Shown: positions 1 to 5,923, counted from the first letter of the stretch. The stretch is 27,764 nt of DNA from JADHOX01 sp038120515 (GCA_038120515.1 JAYOLW010000022.1:1-27764), one strand, 5' to 3'. Notes: generated by a model from the letters alone, not told the origin. A program made the numbers and translations.

Positions 1-459
1 TTGATTGATAACATTTACTCTATTTCCCTTATCTAAAGCCTTATGATAAGAGGAGCTGTCAAAATGAGCGCATGAATTAGAGAAAGCTGAAACGATAGGA
101 ACTATTAAAAACATACCCGGAAAAACATCTAAAACGCACATCGTATTTTCAAAAGCCGGTCGCAATGTAGAATCACCAATGACCCTTTTTATTTTAAACT
201 CCCTGTTTGCGTAGCCATCCTTAACATAGAGAATATCATAATCTCTAGTTGGTTTTATTCTTGTTGTAATTGGAGTTTGGCCAACAACATCACCATCCAC
301 AAAAACCTTAGCTCCCTCTGGATAAGATTTAAAACTAACTTCAACATCTTTCTTATTAAAAAACATAGCACACGAGCTAGAAAATAGCATGGCACATACT
401 AGCCAAAACGAGGCAATGATTTTGAAATAATTTTTAGGAAGGAATTTGCAATTTTTCAT
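1..459 (-). CDS. PEGA-domain lipoprotein, C-terminus cut by window edge
   Basis: A frame of 153 codons is open from an ATG at 459 to the window edge, so the C-terminus is missing. The N-terminus has a hydrophobic segment ending in FSSSC, a plausible lipobox. It is followed by a clear PEGA motif, SYPEGAKVFVDGDVVGQTP (about residues 45-63). PEGA domains are small beta-rich modules of surface or envelope proteins; the function here is unknown. A second hydrophobic stretch (CVLDVFPGMFLIVPIV) follows. The ATG is preceded by GAGAC, which acts as a weak ribosome binding site and lies inside a segment complementary to the C4-like RNA encoded just upstream. Translation is therefore probably under antisense control. 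In phages P1 and P7 the equivalent position is held by icd/ant; I see no similarity to those proteins. The lipoprotein and PEGA calls are firm, the role is not. Confidence 0.8.
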   Translation of the reverse strand, partial: MKNCKFLPKNYFKIIASFWLVCAMLFSSSCAMFFNKKDVEVSFKSYPEGAKVFVDGDVVGQTPITTRIKPTRDYDILYVKDGYANREFKIKRVIGDSTLRPAFENTMCVLDVFPGMFLIVPIVSAFSNSCAHFDSSSYHKALDKGNRVNVINQ

Positions 460-481
460 GTCTCAATGTTTTTGTTATCAA
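460..481 (-). promoter_or_regulatory. Predicted C4 antisense target over the lipoprotein start
   Basis: Read on the minus strand this is TTGATAAC, five A bases, then CATTGAGAC, directly followed by the ATG at 459. The two halves (8 and 9 nt) are exactly complementary to GTTATCAA and GTCTCAATG of the C4-like RNA (540 down to 522), with a small asymmetric internal loop between them. Pairing would cover the GAGAC Shine-Dalgarno-like bases. The complementarity is seen directly; the repression is inferred from the P1/P7 C4 mechanism. Confidence 0.6.
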
Positions 482-493
482 TCAAGTTAGCCA

Positions 494-511
494 CCAATAT
501 AAAAATATTGG
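494..511 (-). other. Hairpin between C4-like RNA and lipoprotein gene
   Basis: A 7-bp perfect stem (CCAATAT/ATATTGG) with a 4-nt loop lies between the 3' end of the C4-like RNA and the lipoprotein start. No U-run follows on the minus strand, so it is more likely a processing or stability element than a strong terminator. Confidence 0.45.
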
Positions 512-512
512 C

Positions 513-589
513 GACTGGGAGTTGATAACCGCATTGAGACGGCGCAGTGCTTTTAGGCAAGCCCTGGACATAGCACCGCCTCCCAGCCA
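513..589 (-). ncRNA. C4-like phage antisense RNA
   Basis: The 77-nt segment folds as a closed unit. The 5' end GGCTGGGAG pairs over 9 bp (one G-U) with the 3' end CTCCCAGTC. Inside, GGCGGTGC pairs with GCACTGCGCC through a small bulge, leaving the segment GTCTCAATGCGGTTATCAA exposed. That segment is complementary to an upstream leader copy (648-666) and to the start of the downstream gene (460-481). The length (P1 C4 RNA is about 77 nt), the nested stems, the short complementary targets and the co-transcription with the target all fit C4 antisense RNA. It is visibly more GC-rich than its surroundings, which suggests phage-derived DNA. The structure and complementarity are read from the sequence; family membership is from memory of C4 and unverified. 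A 71-codon frame covering it (482-697) is judged a by-product. Confidence 0.65.
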
Positions 590-647
590 TAATAGACTGA
601 GAGACGAGTGTTTTTGTTTTCGGTCTGACTCATCAAAACACAGACCG

Positions 648-666
648 CTCAATGATGGGTTATCAA
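648..666 (-). promoter_or_regulatory. Upstream leader copy of the C4 target
   Basis: The minus strand reads TTGATAACC, CAT, CATTGAG. It is complementary over 9 and 7 bp to the exposed segment of the C4-like RNA, and similar in sequence to the target at 460-481. In the unprocessed leader it could sequester the antisense segment, so the leader may switch between a self-paired and a gene-repressing form. Confidence 0.5.
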
Positions 667-696
667 GCCCATATCCGCTAAAAAGCGAACACAACA

Positions 697-724
697 ATTA
701 AACAACTTTTTCTTAAAAAATCAA
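697..724 (-). promoter_or_regulatory. Candidate promoter of the C4-lipoprotein transcript
   Basis: On the minus strand TTGATT (724-719) and TTTAAT (702-697) are separated by 16 bp, a fair match to sigma-70 -35 and -10 boxes. They lie about 30 nt upstream of the first leader element. In AT-rich DNA such matches are common, so this is only a candidate. Confidence 0.3.
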
Positions 725-781
725 ATAACTTTAAAATTCCCGTGTGTGAACAAAAATTTATAGAGGCAAAACAGGTGACTG

Positions 782-881
782 GGGGGTGCAAAATTCAATT
801 TCGGGGGTGGGGGNNNNNNNNNNCCACAACACCCACCCGCACCACCCGAGCCCGGGGCCACACCCCCCCCCCTCCGCATAA
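782..881. other. Assembly gap (10 N at 814-823) in poor-quality G/C-rich sequence
   Basis: Ten N bases lie at 814-823. The left flank is G-homopolymer-rich and the right flank is C-homopolymer-rich, in sharp contrast to the AT-rich DNA on either side. This looks like low-quality contig ends joined by scaffolding. I see no gene in 725-938; gene order across the gap should not be trusted. Confidence 0.9.
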
Positions 882-938
882 GTGGAACATTTTTATTAAC
901 TAAAAGTTAGAAAATTATCTTTATAAGAATTAAATTAA

Positions 939-967
939 TTGAGGACTCGTTTACTAATTAATATATG
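939..967 (+). promoter_or_regulatory. Candidate promoter of the kinase-PIN-ASCH operon
   Basis: TTGAGG (939-944) and ATATAT/TATATG (961-967) are spaced by 16-17 bp. The predicted transcript would start only a few bases before the GTG at 978, giving a nearly leaderless mRNA; no Shine-Dalgarno is visible before the GTG. A 13-nt inverted repeat TAACT-AAA-AGTTA at 897-909 upstream could be an operator. Confidence 0.3.
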
Positions 968-977
968 ACGGATTGTT

Positions 978-1511
978 GTGACAAATAACATAATTTTTAT
1001 TGGAGGAATACATGGCGTAGGTAAAAGTACTCTTTGCAAGAAAATATGTGATGAGTTAGAAATTGGGCATTTATCAGCAAGCAAATTACTTGGATGGAAC
1101 AATAATAGTGTCGATGATAAAAAAGTAGATGATGTAGAATCAAATCAAAATAAGTTATTATATAATTTGAATAAAATTCTTAGCGATAAAGGTGACAAAT
1201 ATTATATTTTTGATGGTCACTATTGTTTGATAGGAAGCGATAAGGAATATCAGAAAATCCCCAAAAATACTTTTGAAGAAATTAATCCCGTTGCTTTATT
1301 GGTTATTACAGAGAACCCGAAAACAATAAATGAAAGATTTCAATCAAGAGGTCATACTGACTACGACATCCCTTTTATTGATAAAATGCAACAATATGAG
1401 ATTGAATATGCCATTGAATTGGGGAAATCTTTAGGTTTAAATGTATATGAAAATAATTGTAGTAACTATGATAATATAATAACCACTATTAAAGATTACT
1501 TAAAAGTTTGA
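978..1511 (+). CDS. P-loop kinase-like ATPase, small nucleotide/polynucleotide kinase type
   Basis: This 177-residue protein starts with a strand leading into a Walker A motif, GIHGVGKST (about residues 10-18), as in adenylate-kinase-like and AAA_33-type small kinases. A hydrophobic strand ending in aspartate (YYIFDGH, about residue 72) fits the second substrate/Mg site. A basic segment, NERFQSRGHTDYD (about 114-126), looks like a lid. The length matches single-domain nucleoside or polynucleotide kinases; the substrate cannot be told. The start is GTG, because no in-frame ATG lies upstream before a stop at 966. The stop overlaps the region of the next start, so the gene heads a translationally coupled operon with the PIN-GNAT fusion and the ASCH protein. 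That setting suggests RNA or nucleotide metabolism, possibly a defence or toxin-type role (inference). Confidence 0.8.
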   Translation: MTNNIIFIGGIHGVGKSTLCKKICDELEIGHLSASKLLGWNNNSVDDKKVDDVESNQNKLLYNLNKILSDKGDKYYIFDGHYCLIGSDKEYQKIPKNTFEEINPVALLVITENPKTINERFQSRGHTDYDIPFIDKMQQYEIEYAIELGKSLGLNVYENNCSNYDNIITTIKDYLKV

Positions 1512-1513
1512 GA

Positions 1514-3004
1514 ATGAGAATATTATTAGATACCAATATAGTTATACATAGAGAAGCCAATAAAGTAGTAAACAAAGATATTGGCCATCTTTTTAGGTGG
1601 TTAGATAAACTGAAATACACAAAATGTATTCACCCAATAACGATTGAAGAGCTACAAAAAAATAAAAATAAAGATGTCGTAGATACAATAAATATAAAGG
1701 TAGAAAACTATAATCCTCTGAGAAGTCAGGCCGCCATAGAGCCAAAGATGCAAGAAATAATAGATAGTTTAGATAAAACGCAGAACGATATAAATGATTC
1801 AAAAATACTAAATGAGGTTTTAGCTGGAAGAGTCGATGTTTTAATATCAGAGGATAAAAAAATATTTACCAAAGCTGAAAAACTGAACATATCCGACAAA
1901 GTTTTTAAGATTGATTCATTTCTAGAAAAGGTAATATCTGAGAACCCAGACTTGGTTGATTATAATGTTTTATCAATAAAAAAAGAATATTTTGGAAATA
2001 TAAATCTGAATGACGAATTTTTTGATAGTTTTAGAGAAGATTACAACGGTTTTGATGCTTGGTTTAAGAAAAAATCAGATGAGATCTCCTATGTATTTTA
2101 TGATAACAAGACTCTATCAGCATTTTTATATATAAAAACCGAAACAGATGAGGAAAACTACTCTGATATTTCACCAATATTCAATAAAAAAAGAAGGTTA
2201 AAGATAGGAACTCTTAAAGTGACTAGTAACGGATACAGGATAGGAGAAAGATTCTTAAAGATTATTTTTGATAATGCTATAAAACAAAAGGTATCAGAAA
2301 TTTACGTTACTATTTTTAACAAAAATATGGAACATAAAAGGCTGATAAGCTTATTCGAAGATTGGGGTTTCAAATTCTGGGGATATAAAGGTGAGAATGA
2401 TAAAAAAGAGAATGTCTATGTAAAGAATTTCGATAAAGAAACAATTGTAGCGGATAAAAACAAACCCAAAGAAGTCTTCCCATTTTTTTTAAAAAGCGCC
2501 AATGTGTTTATTGTACCGATTTATGAGAAATACCACACTAGTCTATTTCCTGACTCAATATTAAAAACGGAGTCACCTCTTGATTTTATTGACAACATAC
2601 CCCATAGGAACTCTCTTAGTAAAGTTTATATTTCGCGCTCATTTCAAAGAAATCTTAAAAGTGGGGATATTATAGTTTTTTACAGAACGGGCGGGGTCTA
2701 TAAAGGGGTTGCCACAACCATTGGGATAGTAGAATCAATAGTAGACAACATAAAAGATAAAGAAACATTTATAGACAATTGCAAAAAAAGAAGTGTTTTT
2801 GATGAAAATGAACTTGAAAAACACTGGGATTTTAATAAAAATAATAGGCCATTTATAGTGAATTTTTTGTATGCTTATTCATACCCTAAAAGACCCAATC
2901 TTAAATGGCTCATGGATAATAATATAATATCAAAAGCTCCAAGAGGTTTTGAAAAGATTTCAAAAGAGAATTTTTATAAGATAGCGAATTATGCGTATAA
3001 ATAA
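1514..3004 (+). CDS. PIN nuclease - GNAT acetyltransferase - EVE/ASCH-like fusion protein
   Basis: I chose the ATG at 1514, 2 nt after the upstream stop, because MRILLDTN is a typical PIN start; a TTG at 1508 is possible. Residues 1-120 form a PIN domain with four acidic positions: D6 in LLDTN, E45/E46 in TIEEL, D95 in NDSKIL and D114 in LISEDKK. All are present, so a metal-dependent RNase is plausible. Residues about 150-305 resemble a GNAT acetyltransferase, with GYRIGERFLKI as the acetyl-CoA-binding segment and EIYVTIFNKN as the following strand. Residues about 315-495 look like a PUA-superfamily (EVE/ASCH) RNA-binding module: SGDIIVFYRTGG, then YKGVATTIGIVES. The gene overlaps the downstream ASCH gene by 14 bp. 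The PIN call is strong, GNAT is good, and the C-terminal fold is moderate. The combination suggests an RNA-targeting system of unknown role. Confidence 0.8.
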   Translation: MRILLDTNIVIHREANKVVNKDIGHLFRWLDKLKYTKCIHPITIEELQKNKNKDVVDTINIKVENYNPLRSQAAIEPKMQEIIDSLDKTQNDINDSKILNEVLAGRVDVLISEDKKIFTKAEKLNISDKVFKIDSFLEKVISENPDLVDYNVLSIKKEYFGNINLNDEFFDSFREDYNGFDAWFKKKSDEISYVFYDNKTLSAFLYIKTETDEENYSDISPIFNKKRRLKIGTLKVTSNGYRIGERFLKIIFDNAIKQKVSEIYVTIFNKNMEHKRLISLFEDWGFKFWGYKGENDKKENVYVKNFDKETIVADKNKPKEVFPFFLKSANVFIVPIYEKYHTSLFPDSILKTESPLDFIDNIPHRNSLSKVYISRSFQRNLKSGDIIVFYRTGGVYKGVATTIGIVESIVDNIKDKETFIDNCKKRSVFDENELEKHWDFNKNNRPFIVNFLYAYSYPKRPNLKWLMDNNIISKAPRGFEKISKENFYKIANYAYK

Positions 3005-3374
3005 TAAAGTATTATTATCAATAAAACCAGAATATGCCTTCAAAATTTTTGATGGAACAAAAAAGTTTGAATTTAGAAAGGCGATATTCAAAAACCCAGA
3101 TATAAAAATTGTTGTTGTCTATGCCTCTTCTCCAGTGCAAAAAGTAATTGGAGAGTTTGAAATAGAAAAAATAGTTAGCCTAGACCCAGAAAGTCTATGG
3201 AAGAAAACAAAAAAATACTCTGGAATTTCAAAGGATTTCTTTTTTGAATACTTTTTAGATAGAACCCTTGCCCATGCGATAAAAATAAAAAAGGTCAAAA
3301 AATATCAAGAGCCACTTTGCTTAAAACAAAATTTTAATGTTTTGCCTCCGCAATCTTACGTTTATTTAGGTTAA
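2991..3374 (+). CDS. ASCH-domain protein
   Basis: At 127 residues, this has a typical ASCH start: LLSIKPEYAFKIFDGTKKFEFRK (split here as LLSIKPEYAFKIF and DGTKKFEFRK, about residues 8-31), then VVVYASSPVQKVIGEFEI (about 41-58). ASCH domains have a PUA-like beta barrel and bind RNA or modified nucleotides; some are amidohydrolases acting on acetylated cytidine. Pairing with a GNAT-containing nuclease is therefore suggestive: one protein may add, and the other recognise or remove, an acetyl group (inference only). The ATG lies 14 bp inside the preceding gene, so translation is coupled. A weak hairpin (CCCTT/AAGGG, 3456-3472) downstream may end the transcript. Confidence 0.85.
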   Translation: MRINNKVLLSIKPEYAFKIFDGTKKFEFRKAIFKNPDIKIVVVYASSPVQKVIGEFEIEKIVSLDPESLWKKTKKYSGISKDFFFEYFLDRTLAHAIKIKKVKKYQEPLCLKQNFNVLPPQSYVYLG

Positions 3375-3490
3375 TTTTATTTTTGGTTATTAGTGAGTAG
3401 CAATTATTTTTTAATGTATATATTGATGTATAAATTAAAACTTAACTGCATTAAACCCTTGTAAATAAAGGGCTAAAGGCACTTATTTTT

Positions 3491-3514
3491 AATCCGGCCC
3501 CCGCAACCAATTCT
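3491..3514 (+). repeat. tRNA-fMet 3'-end fragment, attachment-site-like direct repeat, copy 1
   Basis: The sequence AATCCGGCCCCCGCAACCA is identical to the 3' end of bacterial initiator tRNA (T-arm 3' side, acceptor strand and CCA, as in E. coli metZ). It continues with ATTCT, which is shared with copy 2 at 5452-5475: 24 nt with one mismatch, same orientation. The upstream part of the tRNA is absent, so this is a fragment, not a gene. Integrases of islands and phages commonly use tRNA 3' ends and leave such repeats. No integrase is visible in the window. Confidence 0.75.
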
Positions 3515-3531
3515 CTTTTTACCACAAAGCT

Positions 3532-4080
3532 TTAATTTTTTCGCTGATAAATACGACATTCAGGTAACCTGAAGGGTGAATGAAGTAAAAACAATATATT
3601 TTTGTTTTTACAAATGAACGGCCTTTCTAACTCTCTAACAGACCAGTTATTTTGTGTTGCTTTGATTTCGCAAAAGCTTCTTTCCTGCTCTTCTAATCTA
3701 ATTAAGAAAATATAATGAGACCAAGATAAATTGAATTTTACAGACAGTGTTGAGGATTTCTTATAATTATCAGATTTGACAGACACTGTCTGCGATATTG
3801 AATAACATAAATAAAAATTTTTCATGCGTTCCAAATTTTGCACCGAAAAACCTTTGCCAAATTCTCCTGTTAATTTTGCGCTCAATTCTTTTAAAACTTC
3901 CTCACAATATTTTGCCTTTTCTTTCCCTCCCTGCTCATCCTCAACAATCATTTCTCCTATTTTGTCATAGGAAAGCACCATTGATGAGTTAACTTACCTT
4001 ACAATATAGTTTCTACTCTCAATTATGAGAGATTTGATTTCATTAAAAAGATTTTTAGGCGTGCTTAATACTTTATTCAT
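3532..4080 (-). pseudogene. Decayed DUF1016/YhcG-family nuclease, N-terminal domain only
   Basis: From the ATG at 4080 the frame reads into a typical DUF1016 N-terminus (NLFNEIKSLIIESRNYIVR), then hits an in-frame TAA at 3996-3994. The frame resumes with VNSSMVLSYDKIGEMIV and continues through conserved parts of the family: ELSAKLTGEFGKGFSVQNLERM, SWSHYIFLIRLEEQ and NWSVRELER. The stop probably replaced a glutamine codon (RQVNSS). After RELER, where intact proteins continue into the PDDEXK nuclease domain, the sequence switches to unrelated residues encoded by a 39-bp repeat (3588-3626) and ends at 3532. The gene therefore has a nonsense mutation and no catalytic domain. YhcG-like proteins are linked to DNA repair and defence. 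It lies 4 bp downstream of the second transpeptidase gene. A 149-residue product from the internal ATG at 3981 is possible but unlikely to be functional. Confidence 0.85.
3588..3626 (+). repeat. 39-bp direct repeat, copy 1 (YhcG truncation point)
   Basis: This copy is identical over 39 bp to 5343-5381 and in the same orientation. It contains an inverted repeat around an AT-rich centre (GTAAAAACA ... TGTTTTTAC, 3585-3611). It begins exactly where the DUF1016 reading frame loses similarity to its family, so it marks a recombination junction. Confidence 0.8.
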
Positions 4081-4084
4081 AATG

Positions 4085-4564
4085 CTAATTTAATATATGT
4101 ATTGCTGTGTTGATTTTAACTAATTCCATAAACTCATCCATATCAGAATTAGAAAGCGCTATGCATCCGTTAGTCCAGTCAAATTTTTGAGTTATCATCC
4201 AAAGCCATCCAAAACCGTTTTTTTGCCCATGAATCATGATAAATCCACCAGGGTCTTTTCCTAAAGATTTTGCTTTATTTATATCATCTTTATTTGGATA
4301 GCTGATATGCATTGCTCTGTAGAAAGAGGAATCTTCTTTTTTGTAATCCAAAATATATTTACCTTCGGGTGTTTTCTCATCGCCTTCAAACTCCTTGTGA
4401 CCTATTGGTTTGCCTCCTAAAGAAATATTGTATTCCCTCAATATGTCTTCACCTTCTAATAAGAATAATTTTCTTTCAGATTTTTTAACTCGAACTAGAT
4501 CAACCTCAGCAAAACTAGAAAAAGAAAAAGCTAAAAGAAAGGTTAGGAATAGCTTACTTGCCAT
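4085..4564 (-). CDS. L,D-transpeptidase, YkuD family, secreted
   Basis: This 159-residue protein has a clear Sec signal peptide (MASKLFLTFLLAFSFSSFA, cleavage likely after SFA). The YkuD catalytic core follows: YNISLGG, TPEGKYIL, then FIMIHGQ supplying the histidine and TNGCIALSN supplying the nucleophilic cysteine (about residues 131-139). It should form or edit 3-3 crosslinks or attach proteins to peptidoglycan in the periplasm. It is about the minimum size for the family. Its ATG overlaps the end of the preceding gene (4554-5207) by 11 bp, so the two are coupled. Nearest relatives are ErfK/YafK-like periplasmic enzymes. Placement between tRNA-derived repeats suggests it is island cargo, not the housekeeping copy. 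Confidence 0.9.
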   Translation of the reverse strand: MASKLFLTFLLAFSFSSFAEVDLVRVKKSERKLFLLEGEDILREYNISLGGKPIGHKEFEGDEKTPEGKYILDYKKEDSSFYRAMHISYPNKDDINKAKSLGKDPGGFIMIHGQKNGFGWLWMITQKFDWTNGCIALSNSDMDEFMELVKINTAIHILN

Positions 4565-5207
4565 ATTTCACCACTAATCTGAAATTTCGTTCGTAGAGCC
4601 TTATAATTGAATGAAACTGTTCATTCTTGCCTGTTAAATCTATACAACCAGCAGAGCCAGCAAACCAGCCACCATGTATATAAAATGAATCTCTTCCGTA
4701 AGTATTAGTATTTGGACTTGCTTTTAAGGGTGTGTAAACATCTCCCCAGCGAAAATCCTCAGCTATCCACCATAATTTATCCCATATATTTTTACTATCG
4801 TCTTGATGTTTAGTCTCTTGAAATAAAGCTACATAATCGCCTTCTGGTAAAGGACCCTCATTCTTTTTATTCTGATCTTTTATAGTAGTTCCTGTCCTTC
4901 CAGAGGTTGCCTTCCATTTTTTCTTTATTCGCCCATTTATAGTTTTGAGATATAGATATTTTCTATCAAAAAACAAAAAGTCCCTTTCGTTGCAAGTTAT
5001 AGATATTGCCTCAATATTATCTGAAGATTTTTTATTAGGTTTTGTTCTAATATATTTTCCTTTTTTGGTTTTAACTACGATAGAGTTGTCTATCTTGCCT
5101 TTTTCACACAAAGAAACAATTTCAAGCAGGCTGTATTCCTTAAAATCTTCCGTGATAAATTTCTTACTTTTTCCCGAACGCAATTCTTTTTTTGATATGA
5201 TTTTCAT
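4554..5207 (-). CDS. DUF2778/Tlde1-like L,D-transpeptidase
   Basis: This 217-residue protein has no obvious signal peptide. Residues 1-65 are lysine-rich with no recognised fold. From about residue 78 (FFDRKYLYLKTINGRIKKKW) it follows the DUF2778 pattern: SGRTG, GPLPEGDYVAL, then FYIHGGWFAGSAGCIDLTG (about 171-189), with the catalytic histidine and cysteine both present. DUF2778 includes Tlde1, a type VI effector that attacks peptidoglycan of competing cells. Lack of a signal peptide fits delivery by a dedicated secretion route, but no immunity gene or T6SS gene is visible. AGGAG lies 8 nt before the ATG, so the start is well supported. It leads a minus-strand unit with the YkuD enzyme and the YhcG remnant. 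Confidence 0.8.
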   Translation of the reverse strand: MKIISKKELRSGKSKKFITEDFKEYSLLEIVSLCEKGKIDNSIVVKTKKGKYIRTKPNKKSSDNIEAISITCNERDFLFFDRKYLYLKTINGRIKKKWKATSGRTGTTIKDQNKKNEGPLPEGDYVALFQETKHQDDSKNIWDKLWWIAEDFRWGDVYTPLKASPNTNTYGRDSFYIHGGWFAGSAGCIDLTGKNEQFHSIIRLYERNFRLVVKYGK

Positions 5208-5342
5208 TTTTGAACTCCTGATTAACTAGTTCCGTTTTAGTTTCGCAACATTAATAAAATGTCATAAATTCTAATTAAATATTACCAAACGAATAAATAA
5301 GCCTTACCGTGTCAATAGCCATAACGACAAATAAAACTAAAT

Positions 5343-5381
5343 AAAACAATATATTTTTGTTTTTACAAATGAACGGCCTTT
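5343..5381 (+). repeat. 39-bp direct repeat, copy 2
   Basis: This is an exact copy of 3588-3626, here outside any gene. Copy 1 lies about 75 bp after its tRNA fragment, while copy 2 lies about 60 bp before its tRNA fragment. A single tandem duplication therefore does not explain the layout. Confidence 0.8.
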
Positions 5382-5390
5382 GACTTAGAT

Positions 5391-5423
5391 GTTATTATAC
5401 AAATTTATAATTTGTCTAATAAC
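5391..5423. repeat. Long inverted repeat next to the tRNA-fMet remnant
   Basis: Two 14-nt arms (GTTATTATACAAAT at 5391-5404 and its complement at 5410-5423, one mismatch) flank a 5-nt loop. No T-run follows on either strand, so a terminator is unlikely. It may be a recombinase-binding or regulatory site. Apart from this, the 39-bp repeat and the tRNA remnant, I see nothing in 5208-5611. Confidence 0.6.
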
Positions 5424-5438
5424 ACTTAGGAATGGACA

Positions 5439-5475
5439 GGACGTCAGCTCAAATCCAGCCCCCGCAACCAATTCT
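5439..5475 (+). repeat. Degenerate tRNA-fMet 3' half, attachment-site-like direct repeat, copy 2
   Basis: GGACGTCAGCTCAAATCC followed by AGCCCCCGCAACCA (5439-5470) matches the last 32 nt of initiator tRNA with about four mismatches. Mismatches in the T-stem would break its pairing, so it cannot be a working tRNA. The ATTCT tail is shared with copy 1 at 3491-3514. Together they delimit a segment of about 2 kb containing the YhcG remnant and both transpeptidases. Confidence 0.75.
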
Positions 5476-5611
5476 TGCAAGGGTTTACCTTGATTTTCTT
5501 TTTTAATTACATTACGTTATTTTGTGTAGTAACAAAATTTAATTGTTTAAATATACTTATATCTTGTTTATCATTGCCATTAATTTTCTATTAACTTTAT
5601 AAATTTTAACA

Positions 5612-5923
5612 ATGAAATATTTTATCATTATACTTTTATCACTTGGAGTAGTTTCTTGTTCTCATAAAGATATGGCCAAAACTTTGCGTTATGCAGATAA
5701 CAGACCTGTAGGTGTTGAGAATATTAAGTTTAAAGAATTGCAAACAATGAAACATGGAGAAGCATGTGGCTACAATTTTTTATATGTTCTTCCAGTATTT
5801 GGCAATAGCTCTATAATTACTGCAGCTCAGAACGGAGAGGTAAATAACATTAAATTAATTGGTGAAACTGGATTCTGGACATTCCCTTTTTCTAAAACAT
5901 GCACTGTAGTGTATGGAGACTAA
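5612..5923 (+). CDS. Small TRL-like lipoprotein
   Basis: This 103-residue protein has a lipoprotein signal: MKYFIIILLSLGVVSC, with cysteine at residue 16. The mature part contains KHGEACGYNFLYVLPVFGNSSIITAAQNGEVNNIKLI (about residues 47-82, given here as overlapping motifs GEAC, GNSSIITAA and NGEVNNIKL). This resembles the TRL-like family of small lipoproteins, named for loci associated with tRNAs. Their function is unknown. It lies about 135 bp after a tRNA-fMet remnant, consistent with that association. It converges with the lipoprotein gene at 5948-6520. The lipoprotein call is firm; the TRL assignment is by motif memory. Confidence 0.7.
   Translation: MKYFIIILLSLGVVSCSHKDMAKTLRYADNRPVGVENIKFKELQTMKHGEACGYNFLYVLPVFGNSSIITAAQNGEVNNIKLIGETGFWTFPFSKTCTVVYGD

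Noticed and set aside
600..650. Hammerhead-like core (TTGATGAGTC ... CGAAA) on the minus strand
   Set aside because: The required stem II would have a one-nucleotide loop. The same bases form a better plain hairpin (GGTCTG/CAGACC).
482..697. 71-codon minus-strand frame over the C4-like region
   Set aside because: It is fully explained by the structured RNA and its leader: stems, antisense segment and hairpin fall inside it, and there is no convincing ribosome binding site. Such frames are commonly predicted over C4-type RNAs.
3798..3992. Plus-strand 64-codon frame
   Set aside because: It lies antisense to the DUF1016 remnant, whose protein similarity is clear.
4945..5229. Plus-strand 94-codon frame
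   Set aside because: It lies antisense to the DUF2778-like gene, which has a good Shine-Dalgarno and conserved catalytic motifs.
5425..5470. tmRNA (ssrA) 3' end
   Set aside because: TAGGAAT and the CCA end look tmRNA-like at first, but the last 32 nt match initiator tRNA much better, and copy 1 at 3491 agrees exactly with that tRNA.
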